Source: Manihot esculenta
Taxonomy: Eukaryota; Streptophyta; Magnoliopsida; Malpighiales; Euphorbiaceae
DNA length: 64,000 nt
NCBI RefSeq assembly: GCF_001659605.2
Contig: NC_035164.2
Location: 17,888,000 to 17,951,999 of the forward strand
Direction of reading: 5' to 3'
Position 1 is the first letter of the stretch. Each line of letters starts with the position of its first letter. A program made the translations under genes and the position numbers. Positions 1 through 10,040 of this stretch are shown one piece after another. The notes beneath the pieces were generated by a model. That model had not been told where the DNA came from. It saw only the letters and a list, made by a program, of their open reading frames with translations, and did no database searches.

Positions 1-1
1 T

Positions 2-1588
2 GTGGCAGACGCCTTGAGCCGAAAATCACTTGGCAGTTTGTCCCATATTTTAGCAGAGAGGAGGCCAGTAGTGAGGGACTTCTTCGAGCTCATGAATGAA
101 GGTCTACAGTTGGAGTTGTCTGGTACAGGTGCTTTGATTGCCCAGATGAGAGTGGCACCCGTGTTTCTAGAGCAGGTGGCTCAGAAACAGCATGAGGACC
201 CAGAGTTAGTGAAGATTACCAGGACTGTTCAGTCAGGCAAGGATAGTGAGTTCAGATTCAACAGCAAGGGGCTCCTCCGCTACGGGAGCAGATTATGTGT
301 ACTAGATGACGTAGGGCTAAAGGGAGACATTATGAGAGAGGCTCATAATGCCAGATACAGTGTTCACCCTGGAGCCACCAAGATGTATCAAGATTTGAAG
401 AGAGTTTATTGGTGGCCAGCGATGAAGAGAGAAGTGGCACAGTTCGTGTCAGCCTGCGAAATATGTCAGAGGGTGAAGCTGGAACATCAGAAGTCGGCTG
501 GAATGCTTAACCCACTACCTATTCTAGAGTGGAAATGGGAGAATATAGTTATGGACTTTATGGTGGAGTTACCGGCGACGTCCAACAGGTTAGACTCCAT
601 ATGGGTGATTGTGGACAGACTGACCAAATCTGCTCACTTCATCCCTGTCAGGAGTGGCTATTCTGTGGACAAGTTGGCGCAGGTGTATGTTGATGAGATT
701 TTCAGGCTGCATGGGGTTCCTGTTTCAATAGTGTCCGATAGAGGACCCCAGTTCACCTCCAGGTTTTGGCAGAGTCTGCAGAATGCTATGGGTACCAGGT
801 TGGATTTTAGCACTGCTTTCCATCCACAGACGGACGGACAGTCAAAGAGGACCATCCAGACAATAGAGGATATGCTCAGAATGTGTGTGCTGGATTTTGG
901 CGGTTCTTGGAGGCAACATCTACCTTTGGTGGAGTTTGCCTACAATAACAGCCATCATGCTAGCATAGGGATGGCTCCATATGAAGCTTTATATGGAAGG
1001 AAGTGCAGGTCACCTGTTTGCTAGGAGGAAGTTGGAGAAAAGGCCTTAGTAGGGCCTGAGCTTATGGAGATCACCAGCAGAGTGGTACCCATAATCAGAG
1101 AAAGGATCAAGACTGCTACAAGCAGACAGAAGAGTTATGCAGATGTCCGCAGAAGGCAAGTAGAGTTCCAGGAGGGGGATTTGGTATTACTCAAGGTGTC
1201 TCCAATGAAAGGGGTGATTTGCTTCGGGAAGAAAGGTAAGCTAGCTCCGCGATACATCAGACCCTTTGAAGTCTTGCAAAAGGTTGGGAATGTATCGTAC
1301 AAGCTGGACTTGCCTGCTTCAATGGAGAGAATCCATCTGGTTTTCCATGTTTCCATGATAAGAAAGTTCGTGTCAGATCCGGACAAGGTTCTTAGTGAGC
1401 CTGATGTGGAGATCCAAGAAGATCTCACCTATGTTGAGCAGCCAGTACGGATCCTAGACACCCAGATCAGAAAGCTAAGGAACAAGGAAATCCCGATGGT
1501 GAAAGTCCTTTGGAATCACCACAACATCGAAGAATGTACCTGGGAGACACGGGAGTCCATGCTCCAGCAATATCCTCATCTCTTCTAA
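2..1588 (+). pseudogene. Chromovirus (Tekay/Del-like) pol 3' part, element A
   Basis: This is the C-terminal third of a Ty3/gypsy polyprotein, cut by the window edge. It begins at the end of RNase H (VADALSRK). Next come the integrase zinc domain (HX6H, then CEIC), the integrase core (MDFMVELP and SDRGPQFT), and a C-terminal chromodomain ending QQYPHLF. One in-frame TAG at 1022-1024 sits where the intact copy at 35444-40423 has Trp in CWEE. Translation continues in the same frame to 1588, with no frameshift. The third catalytic residue of the D,D-35-E triad is Lys (AAG at 845-847) instead of Glu, and the GPF motif reads RPF. Such an enzyme would insert element cDNA into chromatin. This copy looks dead from both the stop and the active-site change. 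Confidence 0.93.
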
Positions 1589-1650
1589 GGTGAGTTCTAT
1601 GTGCTTTGAATGTATGTTCTTGTTGTATGCTTTGCATGTACTAGTTGAGG

Positions 1651-1672
1651 AACATTCGGGGACGAATGTTCT
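1651..1672 (+). other. Perfect hairpin upstream of the polypurine tract (element A)
   Basis: Arms GAACATTCG and CGAATGTTC pair perfectly around a GGGA loop. The same hairpin lies just inside the 3' LTR of elements C (8891-8912) and E (35350-35371), so it is a conserved element feature. Its function is unknown; a role in the RNA 3' region or in plus-strand priming is inference. Confidence 0.85.
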
Positions 1673-1674
1673 TA

Positions 1675-1686
1675 AGGGGGAGAGAA
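1675..1686 (+). other. Polypurine tract of element A
   Basis: A purine run, AAGGGGAGAGAA, directly abuts the TGTAATACC start of the 3' LTR. This is the expected plus-strand primer site. Confidence 0.85.
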
Positions 1687-1863
1687 TGTAATACCCGGCT
1701 AGACTCCGATATCGGAATTCCTACCGTCCGGTGGAATCTCGGATGTCGGAATCCTCTAGAAGGGTAAAATCATATTTTTATAAAATGTTTTAATGTATTT
1801 CATGGGTTTAATCAAGAAAGAAATTAAGTTTTGAATGAAAATAGTCTTGAGAGGAAGACTCAG

Positions 1864-1990
1864 GTTCGGCCGCCAAACCTCAAGTTCGGCCACCGAACAT
1901 GTACGCACTTCGGGCGTGCTTTAGGCCCCCGAAGGCAGAAGTGAGGGAAGTCCAGGTTTGGCTGCCGAACCTTATGTTCGGCCGCCGAAC
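1864..1990 (+). repeat. Palindrome array upstream of the TATA box (LTR A)
   Basis: Four TTCGGCCGCCGAA-type 13-mers or one-base variants lie in about 130 bp, with spacers such as CCTCAAG and CATG. The core GCCGCC matches the GCC-box core. All the chromovirus LTRs here that retain this region carry equivalent arrays. Confidence 0.85.
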
Positions 1991-2044
1991 ATGGCATGCA
2001 TGCGGAGGCACGTTAGTCCCCCGAAAGTGGCCTGGCTAGCCACC

Positions 2045-2051
2045 TATAAAA
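2045..2051 (+). promoter_or_regulatory. LTR TATA box (element A)
   Basis: TATAAAA in the context CTATAAAAGGG. Equivalent boxes occur in the other LTRs: 8493-8499, 13361-13367, 17821-17827, 34968-34974, 42552-42558 and 51117-51123 (all - strand) and 62756-62762 (+ strand). The conserved position, between two palindrome arrays, marks the probable retrotransposon promoter. Confidence 0.75.
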
Positions 2052-2579
2052 GGGTCCCCTTGTCCGAATGGGCGAGCTTTTCTCCCCATTTTCGGCCAAG
2101 GTGAGTTCTCCGCCGTCCCTCGCCGATTTTGAGTCATTTTCTTCAAATCTTTCATGATTTTCATGAGTTTTTACCTTGTTTTAAAGATTTTTGAGCATAG
2201 AGCAAGTTTTGAGGCTTGGAAGACTCAGGAGCTCTTTTCCCTTGGTTTCCAAGTTTAGGTCGTCTCTCTCTCGATCTTCAAGAGGTAAGAGCCGATCTTG
2301 AGCTCATTGTATGTTTTAAACAAATTTTAAGTTGATCTATGGGGTAGAAATGCATGTTTAGGTTAGTTGAACTTTGTTAGATTTTATGTGATTATATGGA
2401 CAATGTGTGTTGGTTATGCGTGTTTGATGTGTTTGAGTTAGGGTTTAGGATAGTTTGAGACCCCTATGTGTTGATGCAAGTGTCTAAGCATGATTTGAGA
2501 GAGTTGGATGCTTGATTGGAGGGTTTGGGAGGAAAGTGTGCATTGAAGAGCTGAGTTTCTGCCCTTTTGGGAGAAACCA

Positions 2580-2770
2580 GGTTCGGCAGCCGAAAGGACT
2601 TTCGGCCGCCGAACCTGTCTGTGAGGCAAGCCTTTCGGCTGCCGAAGCCTGCCCCCGTAAATGGACTTTCGTCTCTGGAGGGCACTTTCGGCCACCGAAG
2701 GTGCCGCCGAACCTGCATGACTTTCAGCTCTGGAGGGACTTTCGGCCGCCGAACCTGCCGCCGAAAGTGC
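2580..2770 (+). repeat. Palindrome array downstream of the TATA box (LTR A)
   Basis: At least seven TTCGGC-NNC-CGAA palindromes or half-sites, including GGCAGCC and GGCCGCC centres, are packed into about 190 bp within the transcribed R/U5 part. The short reading frames here on both strands are translations of this repeat, not genes. Confidence 0.85.
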
Positions 2771-3162
2771 CCTGTGCAGCCCTCCTTTGCATGTTTTCTA
2801 TGATTGTTTTAAGGTGTTTTAGAGGGTTTTTGGGGAGTATTTTAGAGTCATGTTCATGAATGTTTGGTCCCTCATTTGAGTCCACCTGTGTAGGTTCGGA
2901 CCCGAGGAACCGAGGACCCCAGTAGTGAGTTCAGCTTCTTCTGAGTCTGTTAGAGCTTCAGCCAGAGGTGAGTGGAATACCTTATTTTGTTTCAAAGTAA
3001 ATAAATAAATTTTGAGCATGATACACGCATCATGAATGCCATGAGATATATTAGGGTGCTTGCATTAGAATTCACGAATATGTTGCATTGCATAATATGT
3101 TGTTGATGTGGATGAATGTTGAATGATCCATTAGCCCTCACATGTTATGACATGATGTTATG

Positions 3163-3306
3163 CTATGGAAGTCCAGGCGTGCCTGCACTACGCCCCTGGC
3201 ACTATGTAAGGGAAAGACCGAGTGAGCCTGCACTACGCCCCCGGCACTATTGGATATGTATGTTATGCTATGGAAGTACAGGTGTGCCTGCACTACGCCC
3301 CTGGCA
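3163..3306 (+). repeat. Three-unit tandem repeat in LTR A
   Basis: The unit is GGAAGTCCAGG, then a variable GTGCCTGCACTACG, then CCCCTGGCA, repeated three times with spacers. The homologous spot in every chromovirus LTR here holds a tandem array, but with different unit sequences. Confidence 0.8.
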
Positions 3307-3944
3307 TGGTTTGACTGTATGGAGGGTTAAATGGTGACAAGTTCATCCTTGACGTGAATTGTTTGTGATGTGTTGCATTTCATGAAAGCATGAAATTTAA
3401 ATTGAATGTTTAATTATTCTGCTCACTGGGCTTTATAGCTCACCCCTCTCCCTTAACCCCCAGGTTTGCAGGTACAGGGTAGACCAGGAGGTCAGTAGGA
3501 GTAGAGTTGTGTATTATGTAATAGCTAGAGGTGGACATGGATTTGATGTAATGTAAATGTATGATATAGAAGTGTTATGTAGTGATGCTTATGGAAGTTT
3601 AGAGTTGTGCTTGACCATAGTATGTGTTAATCCCTTTTTAGTACATGATCTCAAATGTTTAATGATGATTATTGAAAACCAAACTTAATGTATGTATGTT
3701 ACCCCATTGGAGCATTGTTGAGGACTCCAGTGTGGGTTGATGATTATGATTATGTATAGTGCATGCACAGGTTGAGTTTGGTGATTGAATGGAAAGAAAA
3801 GTTCAAAATTTTTATGCATGTTGTTGATCATGTATGGGATTAAACAGGTTCACCGGATGAATGTTTGGCTTGCTACGGGTCCCGGCGGCCTTAAGTCGAT
3901 CTGGATCCTAGCGCCGATAGCAGTCCGATTTTCGGGTCGTTACA

Positions 3945-5766
3945 CCTTCCTTTGATGATTTTATGTTTTTCCTTCAAATTTTCATGAGTTTTCGCTTGTT
4001 TTTGAAGTTTTGAGCTTGGATCAAAGATTTTAAAGTTTAGGAGACCGTTTCTCCTCAACCACAAGCTTAGGTTGCATCTACCTTAGATCTTCAAGAGGTA
4101 AGTGTAGATCATTGCCTTTTTATATGTTTTAAGTAAGTTTTAAAAAGGGGTAAGGGTTAAAAATGCATGATATGGCTAGATCTAAAGTTATAGGCTTTGA
4201 ATTGGGTTGTTGATAAATGTATGCTTTCTTGATGAGTTTTGTGGTTGTTGTTGGGATTTAGGCTAGTTTTTATACCCCTTATGCATGTTGGAGTGAGTAT
4301 GCATATTGTAGGAAGCTGGGTATGAGTTTGGTGAGTTTTGGTGGCTGAATGTTGAGGCAAAATCGGGTTCTGCCATCCTGGAGAACCCAGGTTTGGCCGT
4401 CGAAGCAAGGTTTGGCCGCCGAACCTGCCTGTGGAGGTAGCCTTTGGCCGCCTAACCTGCCCCCGGAAGGGAGGATTTTCGAATTTGTGAAGGGGTTAGG
4501 CCACCGAACCTGCCCGAAAGTGCCTGACTTTCAGATCTGTGGAGACCTTCGGCCGCCAAACCTGCCTCCGAAAGTGCCTGACTTTCGAATCTGTAGGGAC
4601 CTTCGGCCGCCGAACCCGCCGCCGAAAGTCCCCTGCCCAGCCTTCCTTTACCTGTTTTGAATGCATATTTTATGATATTTTAGGGGATTTTTGGGGAGAT
4701 GTTTAGAGTCTTGTTAGAGATTTGTTTGATCCCTTATTTGAGTCCACCTATGTAGGATCGGACCAAGGAGACCGTAGAGGCCAGCAGTGAGTCCGCTACT
4801 TCAGTTTTAGTCAGGCGTTAGCCAGAGGTGAGTAGAACTAAACTAAACTATTGTTTTTAAAGTAATCAAACTTTTAAGCATATTTATGCATCATGAATGC
4901 CATGTTATGTAATAGATTGTTGCATTAGAATTCACGAATATGATGCATTTTATAATTTACTGTTGATGTGGATGGATATTGGATGACCCACTAGCCCTCG
5001 ATATGATATGATGTGATATGATACGGAAGTCCAGGTTGAGATCCATTCTACGCCCCTGGTATGATGTAAGAGAAAGTCCAGGTCGAGACCCATTCTACGC
5101 CCCTGGCACAGTTGGATATGTTATGTTATGTTTAAGAGGAAGTCTTGAGGAGCTCTGTCGAGGGCCGAACATTATTTCGATATGTAGAGGGTTACTAGTG
5201 ACAAGTCCATCTTGATGTGTATTGTTTGTGTTGTGACGCATTCCATGAGAGCATATGTTTATTAAACTATTTTTATGTTCTACTCACTAGGCTCTTGTAG
5301 CTTATCCCTTTCCCCTAACCCCAGGTTTGCAGGATCAGAGATAGACCGGGAAGTCGGCTAGAGGCTGGTATAAGCTCATGTAATAGAATAGTAGTGGACA
5401 TGTACTATGTAATGGATTAGATTTGTGCTTTGCCCTAGTTTATGTTTTGTATATCCCTGTTTATCATGATCTTTATGTAAAAGTTTTAATGATGAGTTAT
5501 GTTGAATCAAGCTTGAGGCATGTGATGTTTACCATACTAGAGCATTTGATAAGGGCTCTACTGTGAGTTTTATGTATACAGTTTATGGAGCATGCACAGG
5601 TTGAGTTTGATATATGAAATGTTTAAATTTTTTTATAAAAATGTATGATCATATATGGGATTTTATCAGGTACGCAGGAGGTATAGTAGGCTTGCTACGG
5701 GTTCCGACGACCTTAAGTCGATCTAAATCCTAGCGTCGATAGAAGTCCAATTTTCAGGTCGTTACA
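3945..5766 (+). repeat. Older chromovirus LTR fragment B, interrupted by element A
   Basis: This stretch is homologous to about nucleotide 440 through the end of LTR A: leader with AAGAGGTAAG, palindrome array 4390-4630, tandem repeat 5025-5110, and the CA terminus GGTCGTTACA. Its first part must lie to the left of element A, outside the window. So A inserted into B, and B in turn sits in the LTR of Tat-like element X, whose sequence resumes at 5767. Confidence 0.88.
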
Positions 5767-5784
5767 GACTGTTTGATAAGGGAT
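5767..5784 (-). repeat. Fragment 1 of the Tat-like element X LTR
   Basis: Eighteen bases (GACTGTTTGATAAGGGAT) match the intact X LTR near 47122. They end with GGGAT (5780-5784), the target duplication of the copia element. The LTR resumes at 27423. Confidence 0.75.
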
Positions 5785-6580
5785 TGTTAGTGTATTTGCC
5801 CTATGCCATTATCTTGGACCTTTTTGTATGTCGTTTGGTTATTAATAAAAGAGGTTTTATCATTATTATTATTTGTTTGCATGTTACATAATAATGATTA
5901 TCATCCCTAGTTACTTATTATTATGTTGATAACAATAAAATATAATTAGTATGATTATTGATTGATAATCATGAGATGATTATGTATGTGTTGATATAAT
6001 TCAATAATCATAGATACTTGTTAGAGAACAAAGTATTGGATGGACCCGCATTGAGATCACTACATGGGTTATTGTCATAAGTGAATCTCAAAGTAGTTAT
6101 GTCTTAATCCTTTGACTTGAGATTGTCATAGTTTCCAATATAAGGACTATTATGTTTTGACATAACCAAACATTGTCTTTAATCGGACAATCATAAAGGT
6201 TGTGATTGAGCATAATAGAAATTATGTAGAGAATATTGAACAATCAAGATAGAATTTGTCCCTCTCTCTGAGAGAGATATCTTCTGGGCCCCTCGATAAG
6301 TGAGACTGAGAAATGCATGGCCGTGCTCAAATGAATTGATAGTGTGATCAATATCATTTGAATTTATCAGTCTACTTAGAGATCGAGAAATCATAAGTTT
6401 GAACATTATAAGTTTGACATTGACCATGACTTATGTTCAAACTAGATATCGCGTGACAAAGGGATTAATACATGTTCTATTTATAAGGTTTTATCGGACT
6501 ATTGATCCTCATATTAGTTGGGTAGTCATAATGTCTTGCTGGAGGCCACTTATGACTTATGGGCCTTGTGGGACTGGGAC
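5785..6580 (+). repeat. Copia 5' LTR, first part
   Basis: Homologous to the start of the 3' LTR at 24207. It is interrupted at 6580 by chromovirus C and continues at 18164. The last five bases, GGGAC, are C's slightly mutated target duplication (GGGCC on the other side). Confidence 0.9.
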
Positions 6581-8875
6581 TGTAACGACCCGAAAATCGG
6601 ACCGCTACCGGCGCTAGGATCCGGGTCGACTTAAGGTCGCCGGGACCCGTAGCAAGCCTAACATGCATCCTGTGAACCTGATTAATCCCATACATGATCA
6701 ACAACATACATAAAAATTAAAACATTTCTTTCATACATTCTCTCATACACCAACTCAACCTATGCATGCACTGAACATAAACATAATCATAAACATTGGC
6801 CCCTCTGTGGGACCTCATCAACGCCCCCAATGGGTGGCAAAACATGTGTTGAGTTGGTTTACATAAGCATTACAAAACATCTAAGATAATGTATTAAAAG
6901 GGATACCATACACATAGGGTCAAGCACAATCTCTAATCCTCAATGTCATTACATTACATAACTATTCACACTCTACATCATAATACAATTTGTCATGTCC
7001 ACATTCTAGCTATTAAATACACAAGACTTCATTACTCTTGCTGACCTCCTGGTCTACCCTGTACCTGCAAGCCTGGGGGTTAAGGGAGAGGGGTGAGCTA
7101 TAAGAGCCCAGTGAGCAGAATAATAAAACATTTAAAATATATGATAACATGAAATGCATCACATCACAGCTAATCACATCAAGGATGAATTTGTCACCAA
7201 TAGTCCTCTACATGGTCCAACTGTGCCAGGGGCGTAGAATGGGCCTCACTGGTCTTTCTCTTTCATAATCATAACATAGCATAACATAACATTCCAACTG
7301 TACCAGGGGCGTAGAATGGGCCTCACTGGTCTTTCTCTTACATGGTGCCAGGGGTGTAGAATGGGTCTCACTGGTCTTCCGTACCGTATCATCATCATAT
7401 CATAACATAGGAGGACTAAAGGATCATTCAACATTCATCCGCATCAACAACATATTATGCAATGCAACATATTCGTGAGTTCTAATGCAAGCACCCTATT
7501 ATATCTCATGGCATTCATGATACGTGAATCATGCTAAAACTGATTTATTCATTTAAAAGCATAAGAGTTATTCCACTCACCTCTGGCTAGCTCTGATAGA
7601 CACAAAAGCAGCTGAACTCACTGCTGGGGTCCTCGGTTCCTCGGGTCCGAACCTACACAGGTGGACTCAAATGAGGGACCAAACATACATGAACATAACT
7701 CTAAAGATACTCCCCAAAAACCCCTTAGAACATCATGAAACAACCATAGAAAAACGTGCAAAAGAGGGCTGGACAGGGCACTTTCGGCGGCAGGTTCGGC
7801 GGCCGAAAGTCCCTCCAGAGCCGAAAGTCAGGCAGGTTCGGCGGCACCTTCGGCGGCCGAAACTCCCAGACAGAGACAAAAGTCTCCTTTCGGGGGCAAG
7901 CTTCGGCAGCCGAAGGCTGCTTCCACAAGCATGTTCGGCGGCCGAAAGTTCCTTCGGCTGCCGAACCTGGGTTCTCCCTTAGTGGCAGAAACTCAGCTCT
8001 TCTATGCATATTTGCCTCCAAAACTTCCAATCATGCATAAACCTATTCTACAACACACATACACAAGCATACCAGCTCCTAGGGGCTTCAAACTACTTAA
8101 ACCCCATCTACAACACATCAAACATGCATTTGCAAACCACATTGTTCATAAACACATATTAAACCTATAAACCTAACCATAAGCTAAACATGCATTCTAC
8201 CCCATAGATCTTCATAAAACTTACTTAAAACATGCAATGAGCTTAAGATCGGCTCTTACCTCTTGAAGATCGAGAGAGAGACGACCTAATCTTGGAGATG
8301 GGAGATTTTCAACTTCCTTAGGTCTCCAAGCTCAAAACTTGCTCAAAACTTGAAAATCTTCAAAACAAGATGAAAACTTGTGAAAATCGTGAAAGATTTG
8401 AAAGAAGAACTCAAAGATTGGTGAGGGACGGCGAAGAGCTCACCTTGGCCAACAATGGGGAGAAAAGCTCGCACATTTCGGCTAAGGGACCCTTTTATAG
8501 TAGCTGGCCAGGCCACGTTCGGGGGCCGAACATGCCTCCGCATGCATGCCATGTTTGGCGGCCGAACTTGAGGTTCGGCGACTGAACCTGGACTTCCCTC
8601 ACTTATGCCTTCGGGGGCCTAGGGCACACCCGAAATGCATGCATGTTCGGCGGCCGAACTTGAGGTTCGGCGGCCGAACTTGAGGTTCGGCGGCCGAACC
8701 TGGGTTTTCCTCCAAGGTTATTTTCATGCAAAAACTCATTTCCTTTTTACTTAAAAGCATCAAATACATTAAAACATCTTATGAAAACATGGTTTTACCC
8801 TTCTAGAGGTCTCCGACATCCGAGATTCCACCGGACAGTAGGAATTCCGATACCGGAGTCTAGCCGGGTATTACA
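6581..8875 (-). repeat. 3' LTR of chromovirus C
   Basis: On the minus strand it runs from TGTAATACCCGG (8875) to GTCGTTACA (6581). It contains a tandem repeat (about 7224-7379), palindrome arrays (7790-7970 and 8515-8700) and a TATA box at 8493-8499. It has three palindromes at 8641-8700 where the partner LTR has one. Confidence 0.92.
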
Positions 8876-8912
8876 TTCTCCCCCCCTTAAGAACATTCGT
8901 CCCCGAATGTTC
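8876..8912 (-). other. Polypurine tract and conserved hairpin of element C
   Basis: On the minus strand a run of G with flanking AAG and AGAA immediately precedes the 3' LTR. Upstream of it lies the GAACATTCG/CGAATGTTC hairpin (8891-8912). Confidence 0.82.
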
Positions 8913-8982
8913 CTCAACTAGCACATAGCATGGCATACACATATCATACATACAAAGCACATAAACTCACAAGGAACTAACC

Positions 8983-10040
8983 TCAGAAAAGATAAGGGTA
9001 TTGCTGGAGCATGGACTCCCGTGTCTCCCAAGTGCACTCTTCCATATTGTGGTGGTTCCACAGGACTTTCACCATTGGGATTTCCTTGTTTCTCAGCTTT
9101 CTGATCTGGGTGTCTAGGATCCGTACTGGCTGCTCAATATAGGTGAGATCTTCTTGGATCTCCACATCAGGCTCACTAAGAACCTTGCCCGGATCTGACA
9201 CGAACTTTCTCAACATGGAAACATGGAAAACCGGATGGATTCTTTCCATTGAAGCAGGTAAATCCAGCTTGTACGACACATTCCCAATCTTTTACAAGAC
9301 TTCAAAGGGTTCGATGTATCGTGGAGCCAGTTTACCTTTCCTTCCGAACCGAACCACCCCTTTCATTGGAGACACCTTGAGCAATACCAGATCCCCCTCC
9401 TGAAACTCTACTTGCCGTCTGCGGATGTCTGCATAACTCATCTGTCTGCTTGCAGCAGTCTTGATCCTTTCTCTGATTATGGGTACCACCCTGCTTGTAA
9501 TCTCTACTAGCTCAGGCCCTGCCAAGGCCTTCTCTCCAGCTTCCTCCCAGCAAACAGGTGACCTGCACTTCCTTCCGTACAAAGCTTCATATGGAGCCAT
9601 CCCGATGCTAGCATGATGGCTGTTATTGTAGGCAAACTCCACCAAGGGTAGATGCTACCTCCAAGAACCGCCAAAGTCCAGCATACACATTCTAAGCATA
9701 TCCTCTATGGTCTGGATGGTCCTTTCTGATTGTCCGTCCGTCTGTGGATGGAAAGTAGTGCTAAAATCCAACCTGGTACCATGGCGTTCTGCAGACTCCG
9801 CCAAAATCTGGAGGTGAACTGGTGCCCTCTATCGGACACTATTGAAACAGGAACCCCATGTAGTCTGACGATCTCATCAACATACACCTGCGCCAACTTG
9901 TCCACAGAATAGCCACTCCTGACAGGGATGAAGTGAGAAGATTTGGTGAGTCTGTCCACAATCACCCATATGGAGTCCAATCTGTTGGACGCCGCCGGTA
10001 ACCCCACTACGAAGTCCATAGCTATATTCTCCCATTTCCA
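8983..10040 (-). pseudogene. Integrase core and chromodomain of element C
   Basis: The integrase core ([19 protein letters not shown], then SDRGHQFTS) is followed by the C-terminal region and a chromodomain ending QQYPYLF. Damage seen against the intact frame at 35444-40423 is: a TAG at 10038-10040 where E has Glu; a one-base deletion near 9780, after LQNAM, that shifts frame just before the third catalytic residue; a TAG near 9655 for Gln; and a TAA near 9290 for Gln. The chromodomain is thought to direct chromoviruses to marked chromatin. This copy cannot make a working protein. Confidence 0.9.

Larger units (their letters stand above)
1687..3944 (+). repeat. 3' LTR of chromovirus element A (2258 bp)
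   Basis: The LTR starts TGTAATACCCGG after the polypurine tract and ends GGGTCGTTACA, so it has TG...CA termini with a short TGTAA inverted repeat. A TATA box sits about 360 bp in, so U3 is short and R/U5 is long (about 1.8 kb). The LTR holds two palindrome arrays, a three-unit tandem repeat and several splice-like sites. Its right flank is LTR B, which A interrupted. The left target duplication (expected CCTTC) is outside the window. Confidence 0.93.

Noticed and set aside
7756..8040. Open frames full of GRFGGRKS, RRPNLRFGG and similar peptides in many LTRs, on both strands
   Set aside because: They are translations of the TTCGGC-GGCCGAA palindrome arrays. The same peptides appear in several frames and both strands, as expected for a palindromic repeat, with no independent sign of coding.
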